Source: Niallia sp. FSL W8-0635
Lineage (GTDB): Bacteria > Bacillota > Bacilli > Bacillales > Cytobacillaceae
NCBI RefSeq assembly: GCF_038007965.1
Contig: NZ_JBBOYD010000002.1
Coordinates: forward strand, 124,001 to 188,000
DNA length: 64,000 nucleotides
Direction of reading: 5' to 3'
Below, piece by piece: positions 36,639-46,584 of the stretch; position 1 is the stretch's first letter, and each line of letters begins with the position of its first letter. A program made the position numbers and the translations under genes. The notes below the pieces were generated by a model that was not told where the DNA came from, did no database searches, and saw nothing but the letters and a program-made list of their open reading frames with translations.

Positions 36639-37039
36639 AAAACCAATGTAACCTAATAGGCCGATTGAGTAGAGATCCTTATTTAGCAGGTACAGAGGAA
36701 AATCCAGTCTGTTTTATGACACTTGCTGTAAATCGAAACTATAGAAATCAGCATGGAGAAAGAGAGGCAGACTTTATTCCAATTAAAGCATTTAAAGAGA
36801 AAAAGTTAGCTACCACTTGTCATAATAATTTACAAAAAGGTAGTTTAATTGCTGTTACAGCACGTTTGCAAGCAAAATTTAAGGATAATAAAACAGAAAT
36901 TGAAATCATTGCAGAAGATATAGTCTTTTTAGATTCAGGTAAAAGGAGACTGAAGACTGAGGATGATGGAGAGAATAATCACAAATATTCATATGAGGAG
37001 AATTATCATCAAGAGGATATAATGCCTTGGGAAAGATAA
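36635..37039 (+). CDS. ssb: Single-stranded DNA-binding protein
   Basis: 134 aa. OB fold of the SSB family: NQCNLIGRLSRDPYLAGTEENPVCFMTLAVNR, FIPIKAFKEKKLATTCHNNLQKGSLIAVTARLQ. The C-terminal tail is acidic (EDDGENNHK) but ends MPWER rather than the usual DDIPF tip, so interaction with host partners may be changed. It is coupled to the radC-like gene by ATGA. Confidence 0.9.
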   Translation: MKNQCNLIGRLSRDPYLAGTEENPVCFMTLAVNRNYRNQHGEREADFIPIKAFKEKKLATTCHNNLQKGSLIAVTARLQAKFKDNKTEIEIIAEDIVFLDSGKRRLKTEDDGENNHKYSYEENYHQEDIMPWER

Positions 37040-37047
37040 TATTGAGT

Positions 37048-37079
37048 AAACGTTCATTCTAATAGAATGGGCGTTTTTT
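37048..37079 (+). terminator. Terminator-like leader hairpin
   Basis: AAACGTTCATTCT pairs with AGAATGGGCGTTTTTT; 27 bases before the methyltransferase start. Confidence 0.6.
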
Positions 37080-37105
37080 CATGATTAAAAATAGGAGGAA
37101 ATAAC

Positions 37106-40100
37106 ATGTCTCATATAGGTAACAAACGTGCGACACGTTGAGCTATAAATGACATTAAAAAAAGTCGTGAAAAGCTCGGATATGGGATTGCAAATTCATA
37201 TCTAACTGTCATTCCAAACTATGAAATGAGGGAACTAACCACCCCGAAGCATAGTCACTAAGACTCCTACATGCGTCAACTCCCTCCGAAGGATTTGAGG
37301 TGTGAAGCTAGGTAAAGTCGATTGAAGTTGGTCCCAATGCTGTTATATGTAATGGTTCAACGATAAATCGGGTGTCTATAAAATATATATGGTGAGAATG
37401 TCCTTGTAACTGACGAACTTTCGAATGTACACAACTATAACCTAGATGATTAGGAATAATCATCGCCGTATAAAGCGGTACTTGTGAGGATGAGTAAGAA
37501 TGTTTGTTATGAAAATCCTTAGCAACAAAGAAGGGTTGCTCCAGCAAGTAGTTGTAAAGAAAGCACCTAAGTATATATGAACAGATAGGAATGATTGGAA
37601 CGTGGAAAGCGAGTAACGTGGAGGTTCGGAGACTTTTGAAGCGTTCATACGGAAAAGAGCAAATCTATAACGTGTGTTAATACTCGTGATGGTGGTGGCA
37701 TGGTACCGAAGAAACAGGGATAACAAACTGTGGAGGGAAGGCCACTAGTCTAACGGAATTAAACAGAAAATTACTAGGGTAAGCAATCGGTTAGGACAAG
37801 TAGGCAAAATCCTTTTAAAGGAGAGTAGCGAACTTACCAATGAATGATAGTGTAAGATATTCCGAATATTATTTAATGCAACCAATTTTTGATAATCTAT
37901 ACGCCAAATCAAAAGAAAATTTTTCATTTTCTAATCTCTATGAACTAATTATTAGTAGAGACAATCTACTTTTAGCATATAGAAATATCAAATCCAATAC
38001 GGGCAGTAAAACTGTTGGAACAGACGGATTAAGTATCAAAGATTATAAAATAATGGATGAAGCTACCTTTATCAATAATATCCGAGAAAGGTTAGCCAAC
38101 TTCCACCCTAATAGTGTACGTCGAGTTTTCATTCCTAAAGCTAATGGAAAGGAAAGACCGCTTGGCATACCTACAATGGAAGATAGACTTATCCAACAAT
38201 CCATAAAACAGATACTTGAACCAATATGTGAAGCGAAATTCTTTGAACATTCCTACGGTTTTAGACCAAACCGCTCAACACATCACGCTCTTGCAAGGAT
38301 GCTAAACCTTATAAACGTAGGGAAAAATCATTATGTTGTTGATATTGACATTGAAGGATTCTTCGATAACGTCAATCACAACAAATTGATTAAACAACTA
38401 TTTTCTTTAGGTATTAAGGACAAAAAGCTCCTGGCAATTATTAAAAAGATGTTAAAAGCCAATATTGAAGGTGAAGGGATACCAAACAAAGGTGTTCCAC
38501 AAGGTGGAATACTTTCCCCTTTACTCTCAAATGTCGTTCTAAACGAACTCGACCATTGGGTAAGTGACCAATTTGAAACCTTCGACATTAGCAAACTAGG
38601 AAGTAAAGATACTCGTAAATACCGCTTTTTGCAGACCAAAACAAACATGAAGCAAGGCTTTATTGTTAGGTACGCAGACGACTTTAAAATCATCACAACT
38701 TCATATAATGAAGCGAAAAGATGGTATTTTGCAGTACAAAATTTCCTTGAAAAGAGACTAGGTTTAAATATCTCGAAAGAAAAATCGAAGATAACTAATC
38801 TCCGCAAAAGAAAATCCGAATTTCTTGGATTCAAAATTAAAGGGGTTAGGAAAGGAAAAAGAATCGTAGCACATAGTTTCATCAGCGATAAAAAGAAACA
38901 AGATATTATACAATCCTTACGCGAAAGAGCTAGAACACTATATCGTTCTAACACCCGAAAAGAAGCATATGAATACAACTCTTATATTAGAGGAATTCAT
39001 AACTACTTTTCTGCTGCATCGCACGTTAGCGTTGATATGAAAGAAATTGCCTACAAAACTTACCGAACTATATGGAATAATCTTTCAAAAATTAGTGAAT
39101 CAGGCAAATGTGAAGTGAAAGGATATGAAAGATACAATTACACTACCTTTTCCATCAAAGAAGTACCTTTAATTCCTGTTTCAGCGGTGAAATCTATCGT
39201 GGTGAAACAATTTCAACAAGATATTAATGACTACAGTCCGAAAGGTAGAGAGCTAAATAGTAAAGTCAATCTCATGTATAACATTCAAAAAGCTGTGCAA
39301 CAACTAGCGAAAACTTACATTGAGAAAAGAAGCATTCAATACAATGATAATCGTGTCTCAAAGTTCAGTGCCAGTAAAGGCAAATGTTTTGTTACAGATG
39401 TGGACCTAACTAGAGACATTCACAACTATCATTGCCACCATATTACACCTATATATTTAGGTGGAACTGACGAATACGAAAATTTGGCTGTACTTCATAA
39501 ATTTGCTCATATCTTGGTTCATGCTACGAAAGAGGAAACTATAGAAAAATATATGAGGTTGTTGAATATAAACGAATATCAACTAAAGAAATTAAACAAG
39601 CTTCGTAAAGCTTGCAAACTACAACCTATTAAAGACTAGTAAACTGTATAACCAGTTAGATGGGGCGCCGTATGAGGTGAAAGTCTCACGTACGGTGCTA
39701 ACCGGGGGAAAAGTCGGAGATTACATCAAAGACTTACCTATCGGAACTAAAAGCAGGTTTTTTTGCAACACCTGAAACACAAGGTGAATATATCATTAAA
39801 TTACTAAATGTCGAAGGTAGTGGTGTTTGGTTTGATCCCACTTGCGGAGAGGGAGAGATTCTAAATCAACTTGCAGCTGCCTTTAATAATGAAGAGACTA
39901 TTATTAATACTTATGGAGTCGAACTTGATAGAAGACGTGCTGAACGCGCTTCAAAGCTTTTGAATCATTGTATAAATGCCCCTATAGAATCTATGGTAAT
40001 ACAAAATGAAGCTGTGTCATTCTTATTTCTTAATCCACCATATGATTTTGCATTAAAGGGGATGGATGATTCTTCAGCCAAAAGAAAAGAATGGGTTGAA

Positions 40101-40802
40101 TTAGAAAGGAATTATAGATATCTAAAAGAGAATGGAATATTGATATATATTATTCCTTCATATCGTTTTGCAGATCAAAAAATTTCTAGGTTTTTAGCAA
40201 CTAACTTTAATGAAGTTGGCATTATGCGATTTTCAAAAGAGGATTATGAAGACTATAAACAGTGTATTTTTATTGGAAGAAAAAAGGCAGGAAAATATAA
40301 AGGAATTAATGAAAAATTATATGATTTTTTATTAAGAATGGATTCCGAGGAATTTATATTAAAGAATGTAAATACGATTGATCAGATTGTAACTAGAGAA
40401 TTTAAATGGAATGTACCAAGCGGTTATAAAAACTTATCTACATTTTATACAAAATTGGCAAATAAAGACGATTTTGTTGAAAGTATTAGAGAGAGTAAAG
40501 GATTCGAAGCTTTTATGAATAGAACCAAGCCACGCCAATTAAGTATAGGTGGAGAACCTATTCTGCCGCTTAATCAAGGGCAATTGTCTTTATTATTAGC
40601 AAGCGGAGCGATTAATGGTGAGCTAGGTGAAGGCGAAAATTATCATTTAGTACAAGGTCTTGAATCCGTTTCTAAAATTGTGGATGAAGAGGTAAAACAT
40701 CACGACAATGGCAGCAAGACTGTAATAACTAAAACCAGAACAAAGAGGGATGTATCTGTAAAGATAATAACTCCAAATGGGATGATAAAAAAATTAGTGT
40801 GA
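37106..40802 (+). CDS. DNA methyltransferase (DUF6094-like), split by a group II intron
   Basis: Exon 1 is 37106-37127 (ATG plus seven codons, MSHIGNK, and one base); exon 2 is 39742-40802. Joining them gives 360 aa in frame, MSHIGNKPELKAGFFATPETQGEY. Motif I (VWFDPTCGEGEILNQL) binds AdoMet and FLFLNPPYDF is the catalytic NPPY of an adenine or cytosine N-methyltransferase. AGGAGG precedes the ATG. Without splicing only a peptide of 11 codons is made. It overlaps the C5 methyltransferase gene by GTGA, so the two probably act together, perhaps to protect the plasmid from restriction. Confidence 0.85.
37128..39741 (+). mobile_element. Group II intron in the methyltransferase gene
   Basis: 2614 bases, starting GTGCGACACG and ending ACCTAT. 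Domain V is visible at about 39663-39700 (GCCGTATGAGG ... CACGTACGGTGC) with domain VI after it. The exon junction keeps the frame, so this intron ends right after domain VI in the usual place. It resembles the intron at 56610 in its first bases (GTGCGnCACGTT..GCTATAA), so both belong to the same class. Confidence 0.85.
37840..39639 (+). CDS. ltrA: Intron-encoded reverse transcriptase/maturase with HNH nuclease
   Basis: 599 aa. RT domain with FIPKANGKERPLGIPT, GVPQGGILSPLLSN and the active site VRYADDFKIIT; a maturase X domain follows, then an HNH endonuclease end (YHCHHITPIYLGGTDEYENLAVLH). All three parts look intact, so splicing and mobility are both plausible. It lies within domain IV of the intron. 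Confidence 0.92.
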   Translation: MNDSVRYSEYYLMQPIFDNLYAKSKENFSFSNLYELIISRDNLLLAYRNIKSNTGSKTVGTDGLSIKDYKIMDEATFINNIRERLANFHPNSVRRVFIPKANGKERPLGIPTMEDRLIQQSIKQILEPICEAKFFEHSYGFRPNRSTHHALARMLNLINVGKNHYVVDIDIEGFFDNVNHNKLIKQLFSLGIKDKKLLAIIKKMLKANIEGEGIPNKGVPQGGILSPLLSNVVLNELDHWVSDQFETFDISKLGSKDTRKYRFLQTKTNMKQGFIVRYADDFKIITTSYNEAKRWYFAVQNFLEKRLGLNISKEKSKITNLRKRKSEFLGFKIKGVRKGKRIVAHSFISDKKKQDIIQSLRERARTLYRSNTRKEAYEYNSYIRGIHNYFSAASHVSVDMKEIAYKTYRTIWNNLSKISESGKCEVKGYERYNYTTFSIKEVPLIPVSAVKSIVVKQFQQDINDYSPKGRELNSKVNLMYNIQKAVQQLAKTYIEKRSIQYNDNRVSKFSASKGKCFVTDVDLTRDIHNYHCHHITPIYLGGTDEYENLAVLHKFAHILVHATKEETIEKYMRLLNINEYQLKKLNKLRKACKLQPIKD

Positions 40803-41818
40803 CGGTGATTGATATGATAAAAATTTTAGAATTATTCGGAGGTATTGGGGCCCCAAGAAAAGCTTTATTAAATCTGGGGGTTGATCATAAAGCTATAGAT
40901 TATGTAGAGATAAAAGAAAATAGAGTACGTGCTTATAATGCTCTATATGACCATGCTCATAAACCACAATCCGTTGTTGGATGGAATCTGAAGCCGGATA
41001 TCCTTATCCACGGATCTCCCTGCCAAGATTTTTCAAGGTCAGGATATAGAAAAGGTGGAAATATAAAGACTAAGACTCGCAGTTCATTAATGTTTGAAAC
41101 GCTTAAAATTATAGAAAATATGGGGAAGTGGAAACCAAAAGTTGTAATTTGGGAAAATGTAAAAGGCGTTTTAGATAGAGACCTAATTGGCCCGTTTAAC
41201 TCTTATATTCAACAAATGCGTAAACTAGGATACACAAATTCTTTCGATGTTTTAAATGCTGTTGACTTTGGTATTCCACAGCAAAGAGAAAGAGTGTTTT
41301 GTATATCCATTTTTGGAAAAGAGGCATTTGACTTCAATAAATTAGAAAGAACCCCAATGCGTCATATTAGTGAATTTTTAGAGAATAAAGTAACTGGCTC
41401 TCAGTATTTGGTTAATGTTCCAAGTATGTTGAGTAGAATAGAAGAATTTAACCCAGTAAAGGAAACGGATAAGTACAAACGTAGATTATCCGTAATAGAA
41501 GATTATTGTTGGACTATAACAGAAAGACAAGATCGATGTCCTAACGCTGGAATTATTAGATTAAAAGATAAAGTGGGATATAGATATCTAACTGAAAGAG
41601 AAGTATGGAGATTAATGGGTTTTGATGATAAAGATTTTGAATTAATCTTGGAACAATTCCCTTCTAGAAAGGGTTGTAGAAATGCTACTCTTTACGAACT
41701 AGCAGGAAATAGTATAGTAGTCCCAATTTTAGAAGCAATTTTTAAAGTTATTCTAAAAGAGGATTTTGCAGAAGATTTACTAACAAATACAAAAGGGCAA
41801 TTAGAGTTGATTATTTAA
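40799..41818 (+). CDS. C5-cytosine DNA methyltransferase
   Basis: 339 aa. Motif I ILELFGGIGAPRKALLNLG, motif IV HGSPCQDFSRSG with the catalytic Cys, motif VI WENVKGVL, motif VIII QQRERVF and motif X ELAGNSIVVPILEAI. It starts at GTG overlapping the previous stop; ATG at 40814 is an alternative. No restriction enzyme is next to it, so it is an orphan, perhaps with an anti-restriction role. Confidence 0.92.
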   Translation: MTVIDMIKILELFGGIGAPRKALLNLGVDHKAIDYVEIKENRVRAYNALYDHAHKPQSVVGWNLKPDILIHGSPCQDFSRSGYRKGGNIKTKTRSSLMFETLKIIENMGKWKPKVVIWENVKGVLDRDLIGPFNSYIQQMRKLGYTNSFDVLNAVDFGIPQQRERVFCISIFGKEAFDFNKLERTPMRHISEFLENKVTGSQYLVNVPSMLSRIEEFNPVKETDKYKRRLSVIEDYCWTITERQDRCPNAGIIRLKDKVGYRYLTEREVWRLMGFDDKDFELILEQFPSRKGCRNATLYELAGNSIVVPILEAIFKVILKEDFAEDLLTNTKGQLELII

Positions 41819-41834
41819 AAATATAAAATGGAAA

Positions 41835-41866
41835 AAACGGATTAGATCTAATATTCTAATCCGTTT
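41835..41866 (+). terminator. Hairpin before the LPD1 gene
   Basis: AACGGATTAGA pairs with TCTAATCCGTT; only weak T-tract. It lies 7 bases before AGGAGG of the next gene. Confidence 0.55.
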
Positions 41867-41883
41867 ATTAGGAGGATATAAAC

Positions 41884-43602
41884 ATGAACTCACAATTAAG
41901 TATTTTTGACCTTAATATTAAGAAAGTTAAAGAAATAAGAACAGAAAAGCAAATTGATAAGAATGTTGCATATGACGTTGGAGACTTTATTACTGGTTCT
42001 AGAAAAGAATTAGATAAAATAAAAAGAAGATTTCAGGAAAATCATTCTGAGGAAGAATTAGAAAACATAGAAAAGCTTAATCCGCTTCTTTCAGAGGAAT
42101 TAATAACCAAAAGAGAATTAACAAAATCTTTTTCTCTGAAGCTTGAGAAGGAAAATGGTGTAGAACCAGGAGTTGCTAAATTGAAGCAATTAATTATTAA
42201 TAGAATAGATAAGGTTCCCGCTGTTCAAACAAAAGAGGGAAGAAGAGACTTTATGTTAGCAATCCAAAGTTTCTTAGAACTTATTAATAAAGTGAAAAAG
42301 TGGGACGATGTTTCAGACTTTATTGTTGGTTTTTCCAAAACGCTTATATTAGAAAGAAATAAAGAATCAGATACAAATTTCTTTATTTTAGGGAAAAGCT
42401 TCTTAAAATTTTTTCTGAGGGCAGGATATAAATCATCTATTAATACAGCATCAAAAATAAATACATGGGACGATATCTTTGGGAAAAAGGAAAATGGCGT
42501 AAAAGGTACAAAAAAGAAAAATAGTAAATGGGAAAGAGTATTACCAGAAAGACCTGATAGAAGAGGTGGGAAACCAAGCGCGGTAAAAAAGCCAGAAGAT
42601 TTGGTGGAGTTGTTTGGATTTCGAGGAGTGCAATTTGGCCATTATATGGATGATGAAAAAGGCATGGAGCATTTAGTTCGAGCTTCAGAAGCAATTTTGG
42701 ATTTAGCAGATGTACTTGAAATTGATGTTACTTCTTTATCTTTAGATGGAACACTTGGACTAGCGTTTGGAGCAAGAGGAAGAGGCGGAAATGCATTAGG
42801 TACTTATGAGGCTCTATCAAGAGTTATTAATATGACAAAAAATAAAGGTTGTTTAGGAATTCTCGCCCATGAGCTATTTCATAGCATTGATCACTACATT
42901 TACATTAAAAGTCATAAAAATACAAGTAGTAGAGGATATGGAACAGAATGTAATACACTAGGTGAACAAATACCTTCTCAAATAAAAAGTGCCTTAGAAT
43001 ATTTATCTGAGAGTTTAAGAGAAGGAAATGGAACAGCATATTTCATAAACACAAACAAAGATGATGTTACTTATAGAGGAGTTGCTTTAAAAAGAGATTA
43101 TGAACGTTTTAACGGAGATATAGCATTAGCTATAAAAAAAGAATGTACTATTCAGCAAGATAGCATAAATAGAAGACTTGATTTTTCTCAGTATTATGGA
43201 GCATCAGAAATTTCACTAAAGAAAGAAAAAGAAAAACTCAAAAGAAGGGCAAAAAGAGAAGTTAAAAAATATGCATTGGCTATGGCTTGGTATCATGAAA
43301 AAATTACTGGAGAAAGAGTTGAAAGAATGCCTTATCCAACTGATAAATCACAATATTACCTAAATGCAATCGAGTTAGACGATGGAAATGAATCTAAATA
43401 TTGGAGTAATATTATTGAAATGGCTGCAAGGGCGTTTGAAGCTTACATTGCAGATAAACTATCAGCAACTAATAGACGTAATGACTATCTAGTGTATGGG
43501 ACATCAGATGAGATTGCTTTTCCTCAAGGAAAAGAGCGAGAAAAAATAAATAAAGCTTTTGATATATTATTTGATACATTAAAGATCAATGACATATTAT
43601 AA
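41884..43602 (+). CDS. LPD1-domain protein with zincin-like motif
   Basis: 572 aa. Residues about 235-350 match the large polyvalent protein-associated domain LPD1: VELFGFRGVQFGHYMDD, SLDGTLGLAFGARGRGGNA and VINMTKNKGCLGILAHELFHSIDHYI. HELFH is an HExxH-type zinc site with a later acidic residue. Residues 480-560 (NIIEMAARAFEAYIADKL) also fit LPD1 proteins. Such domains occur in large phage and conjugative-element proteins, often with nuclease or anti-defence parts. The function here is unknown. Confidence 0.75.
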   Translation: MNSQLSIFDLNIKKVKEIRTEKQIDKNVAYDVGDFITGSRKELDKIKRRFQENHSEEELENIEKLNPLLSEELITKRELTKSFSLKLEKENGVEPGVAKLKQLIINRIDKVPAVQTKEGRRDFMLAIQSFLELINKVKKWDDVSDFIVGFSKTLILERNKESDTNFFILGKSFLKFFLRAGYKSSINTASKINTWDDIFGKKENGVKGTKKKNSKWERVLPERPDRRGGKPSAVKKPEDLVELFGFRGVQFGHYMDDEKGMEHLVRASEAILDLADVLEIDVTSLSLDGTLGLAFGARGRGGNALGTYEALSRVINMTKNKGCLGILAHELFHSIDHYIYIKSHKNTSSRGYGTECNTLGEQIPSQIKSALEYLSESLREGNGTAYFINTNKDDVTYRGVALKRDYERFNGDIALAIKKECTIQQDSINRRLDFSQYYGASEISLKKEKEKLKRRAKREVKKYALAMAWYHEKITGERVERMPYPTDKSQYYLNAIELDDGNESKYWSNIIEMAARAFEAYIADKLSATNRRNDYLVYGTSDEIAFPQGKEREKINKAFDILFDTLKINDIL

Positions 43603-43616
43603 ATCAAAAAATATAA

Positions 43617-43660
43617 GAAATCCAAGATATCTAGCTCAAGATACCTTGGGTTTCTTTTTT
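43617..43660 (+). terminator. Intrinsic terminator
   Basis: GAAATCCAAGATATCT pairs with AGATACCTTGGGTTTC, followed by T6. It closes the methyltransferase-LPD1 unit. The stretch 43661-43960 holds no gene. Confidence 0.75.
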
Positions 43661-43967
43661 ATATAAAAATTACTATTAACTTCTTTATAACTCTAACTTT
43701 AGACCCTAACATTTTGTTTATTCTTTATATATACTTTATACTATAGTTTTATTATGATGATGGTAAAATGATAACTAATAGCCAATTTAATTGAAGAGTG
43801 AATAAATAAATGGAGTGTCCAAAGGACTTTAAAAATAAAGTTGTTTTCTTCCTCAAAATGGTTATAATATAGGTAATATGTCATTAGCGTTACAAAAGAA
43901 TAGGAAATTTATAAAGAAATTCACTGTATACCGGAACTTTATTACTTAATATCTAAAGTGTAATAAC

Positions 43968-44002
43968 AGCTAAGTAAACGTTGGTTTAGTTAGCTTTTTT
44001 TT
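43968..44002 (+). terminator. Terminator-like leader hairpin
   Basis: AGCTAAGTAAAC pairs with GTTTAGTTAGCT, followed by eight T; about 105 bases before the next gene. Confidence 0.65.
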
Positions 44003-44107
44003 GGTGAATTATATACTTTATTGAGAGATATCTATAGAAATTTATAAAATGTTTGTATATATAAGTTAAAATAAATAGAAGATGATATAAGAATGAGGGA
44101 TATTAAG

Positions 44108-44377
44108 ATGGAAAATTACTTATTAAAACGGATAGGTTTTACATCTGAAGATAATTATGTGATTTTATATTCTTTGTTAAAGGAAAATTTTACAAATTGT
44201 AATGAAAATATAAGATCTAGTGTTTTACTTTCTATAATTCAAGAAAAACCTAAAAATAGATGTAAAAAAGTCCAAGAAGTAAAATTGCTAATTTCTAAGG
44301 AACAAGCCGATTACTTATTAAAAATTAATGAAGAAAAAGAGTTAATAAGAGAAATAAATTCCATCATATTGAAATAA
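44108..44377 (+). CDS. Hypothetical protein (89 aa)
   Basis: Start at ATG 44108, with GAGGGAT 7 bases upstream; an ATG at 44093 lacks a site. Helical, with LSIIQEKPKNRCKKVQEVKLLISKEQADYLL; no family recognised. Followed by a strong terminator at 44451. Confidence 0.6.
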   Translation: MENYLLKRIGFTSEDNYVILYSLLKENFTNCNENIRSSVLLSIIQEKPKNRCKKVQEVKLLISKEQADYLLKINEEKELIREINSIILK

Positions 44378-44450
44378 TTAATACCTTTGGAAATTAATCC
44401 TATTGAATAATTCCAAAAAGTATGTTTTAATAAATTCAATATTAAATACA

Positions 44451-44520
44451 AAGGGAAAAACCCTATGAAAAGGCCAAATTTCGATTTGGTATTTTGTCAT
44501 AGGGTTTTTCCCTTTTTGTT
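44451..44520 (+). terminator. Large intrinsic terminator
   Basis: AAGGGAAAAACCCTATGA pairs with TCATAGGGTTTTTCCCTT around an inner stem CCAAAT/ATTTGG, then TTTGTTT. Confidence 0.75.
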
Positions 44521-44571
44521 TAATCCATAAACAAAAGCTTGTATGATAAAATAAAAAAAACCACCTAGATA

Positions 44572-44612
44572 CAATTAAACTATCAGGCGCTAAACTGATA
44601 GTAGTTTAATTG
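44572..44612 (+). promoter_or_regulatory. Inverted repeat upstream of the Rep-like gene
   Basis: CAATTAAACTATCAG (44572-44586) pairs with CTGATAGTAGTTTAATTG (44595-44612), one bulge. No T-tract, so it could be an operator or a structured leader; 120 bases before the GTG start. Confidence 0.55.
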
Positions 44613-44732
44613 AGTGAAAGCGGGAGTTTTCTAAACTTATATTCTTGAAAATATTTTAACATAAATATATGTTTTAGCAAGTAAAACTCCTTCTTTAATT
44701 TGTTTACTTGGGTTTACTTAGGAGGAACAATA

Positions 44733-45824
44733 GTGGAAGAAGAGTATTATAATTTAAAAGGTAAAAAGGATAAACTAAAGTATTTTCGATTAAAAGATAC
44801 AGGTATGTTTACGCAAAGAAGTAAATTGATAAATATAGAGGATACTCAAGAATATAAAACCTATTTTTACCCAGAGCAAGATAAATTGATCTTTGAGGAA
44901 AATCAAGTTAGAAATTTTAGTTTAGACGAGCACGGAGAGTCTATTCCAGCAATTGATGGTGAACTTACTATTTTTAATAACTATTTTTTTGACTTTTGGG
45001 GATTTTATCTGGGAGACGCCACACGATTATATGCATATTTAAAAAGACATGCTTATGGGGAAAAAGACTATGTGTATCCCAATTTTGAATTGATTTCAGA
45101 GAAAATGGATAAATCAAGAAAAACATTACATACCTATTTAGATATACTAGAGCATTACGGCTTTGTCTATAAGTTTAATGTAATAAATGAGTCTCGGAAT
45201 AATATGGAAGAGAGTCCTATTTTTAAAGTCAGGAAACAAACTCCTTTATTATCTAAAAAGCTAATAGAGGGAGATAATAATATAATTATCCCTGAAAACG
45301 CACCTGCTCATGTAAAGAAAATGCTAAAAAAAGAGCGTGAAGGATTACCTCCTAGATTACGCAAAGAGCACGAAGTTTTTACCAAGAAGCATTTAAAAAA
45401 CAAAGCGGATATCCTTCCAGAACAATTAGATTATGAGGAGATTTACAATAAATACTTACAATATAAAGATATACTTAAAAATATTCATAAAAAAGTTCAA
45501 AGTGAAGAAGTTGACCCAACTATTACCTATTCTGAAACAGAGGTACATTTAAAAAAGAATATGACACAAGATGAAAAACTGCTTTTAGCTGTTGTTCTAG
45601 AATCTGCACAAGCAAATATTTCTAAACCCTCTTTCGATACTTGGTTTAAAGATATCCTAATAAAAGTTCAAAATAATATTTTAACTATTTATGCACCGAA
45701 CGAATTTGCTATGGATTGGCTAGAAGAAAGATATAAAGATAATATAGTAGAATGGGTGAATAAAACAGGTAGTTGGATCACTGACATAAATTTCTCCCAT
45801 TATGAATGTTATAAGCAAGTTTAA
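44733..45824 (+). CDS. Replication-type protein with helix-turn-helix and DnaA-N domain
   Basis: 363 aa from GTG 44733, which follows AGGAGG by 7 bases. Residues about 75-170 form a winged-helix region (GDATRLYAYLKRHAYG, KMDKSRKTLHTYLDILEHYGFV) like replication initiators. The last 75 residues match the DnaA N-terminal domain (QANISKPSFDTWFKDI, LTIYAPNEFAMDWLEERY). In DnaA this domain contacts DnaB and other partners. It may load the replication machinery or be a second initiator. Confidence 0.75.
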   Translation: MEEEYYNLKGKKDKLKYFRLKDTGMFTQRSKLINIEDTQEYKTYFYPEQDKLIFEENQVRNFSLDEHGESIPAIDGELTIFNNYFFDFWGFYLGDATRLYAYLKRHAYGEKDYVYPNFELISEKMDKSRKTLHTYLDILEHYGFVYKFNVINESRNNMEESPIFKVRKQTPLLSKKLIEGDNNIIIPENAPAHVKKMLKKEREGLPPRLRKEHEVFTKKHLKNKADILPEQLDYEEIYNKYLQYKDILKNIHKKVQSEEVDPTITYSETEVHLKKNMTQDEKLLLAVVLESAQANISKPSFDTWFKDILIKVQNNILTIYAPNEFAMDWLEERYKDNIVEWVNKTGSWITDINFSHYECYKQV

Positions 45825-45834
45825 TTAATATTAA

Positions 45835-45985
45835 TCCGACCGTCACCCAATAGGCTGCAAAGACAAAGGGGAGAAAAGAATAGGGAGGTTGTCCACCTCC
45901 TGCGTCTTTGTAGGCATCCCACATGCAAAGAAATACAGACAGGGATAAAACATCAACCATCCATAATTGGTTTGCTCGATTGCTT
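45835..45985 (-). pseudogene. Fragment of a small membrane protein
   Basis: The reverse strand reads SLSVFLCMWDAYKDAGGGQP and SFLPFVFAAYWVTVGLILI, a plausible two-helix membrane protein end; upstream codons (FNGRLEEAIEQTNYG) continue in another frame. Not identified. It runs into the end of the Rep-like gene, so it is broken by the junction. Confidence 0.4.
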
Positions 45986-46125
45986 CTTCAAGCCTTCCAT
46001 TAAAACTCAATAAGATAACTTCATTAAAGTTTACCTATACAGATAGTAAATACGTTTGGAACTGGTGATTGAAGGAAAAGAAAACTTTAATTTTATTTCA
46101 ATAAAAAATTCCTTTAAAAAAGAAC

Positions 46126-46268
46126 TTAAGAACTTACTTCGTTATGTATTAAATTCATATCTTTTTGTAGAAATGCACGAATTTCATCTAGTGTAAGCCC
46201 CATCTGACGTGCAAGCAAAATTAGCTCAATCCCATTCTGTGTCTAAAGTATCATTATCCAACCTATCA
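46126..46268 (-). pseudogene. SinI-like anti-repressor, frameshifted
   Basis: The reverse strand gives DNDTLDTEWD in one frame and ELILLARQMGLTLDEIRAFL in another, which together match the SinI domain (LDxEWVxLIxxAxxMGLTxEEIRxFL). One base is missing near 46226. SinI binds and inactivates SinR, the biofilm repressor of Bacillus. It supports a Bacillus host. Confidence 0.7.
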
Positions 46269-46584
46269 ACCACCCCGAAAATTGACCTATGCAATTTCCT
46301 TTTATTGTATATCCACATATCCTTTTTACGAATACGATACTGGATTCTATTTAAAGTTTATGTCGTTTTTTAGGAAAATCTATTTATTTTTTTGTGGAAA
46401 TCTCAAGCGCGAAAGCAGGACATTAAGTCGTTTTTTTACTAGGGGTACAGTCAAGAAAACGAGGATATATTTACTAGCCATATGGGTGGGTAGTAAAGGT
46501 AATCTGAAATGTTGTATGTATCCTATAATGAATTTAAATTATTCTTTTGTTTAATATTAAATGGGATGGCAGGAGGTGAAAAAG

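Noticed and set aside
38376..38978. 200-codon reverse frame inside an intron reverse transcriptase gene
   Set aside because: Antisense shadow of a strongly coding sequence, no start signal.
46282..46554. 90-codon forward frame
   Set aside because: No ribosome binding site, odd composition and no recognisable domain; it lies in a debris region.
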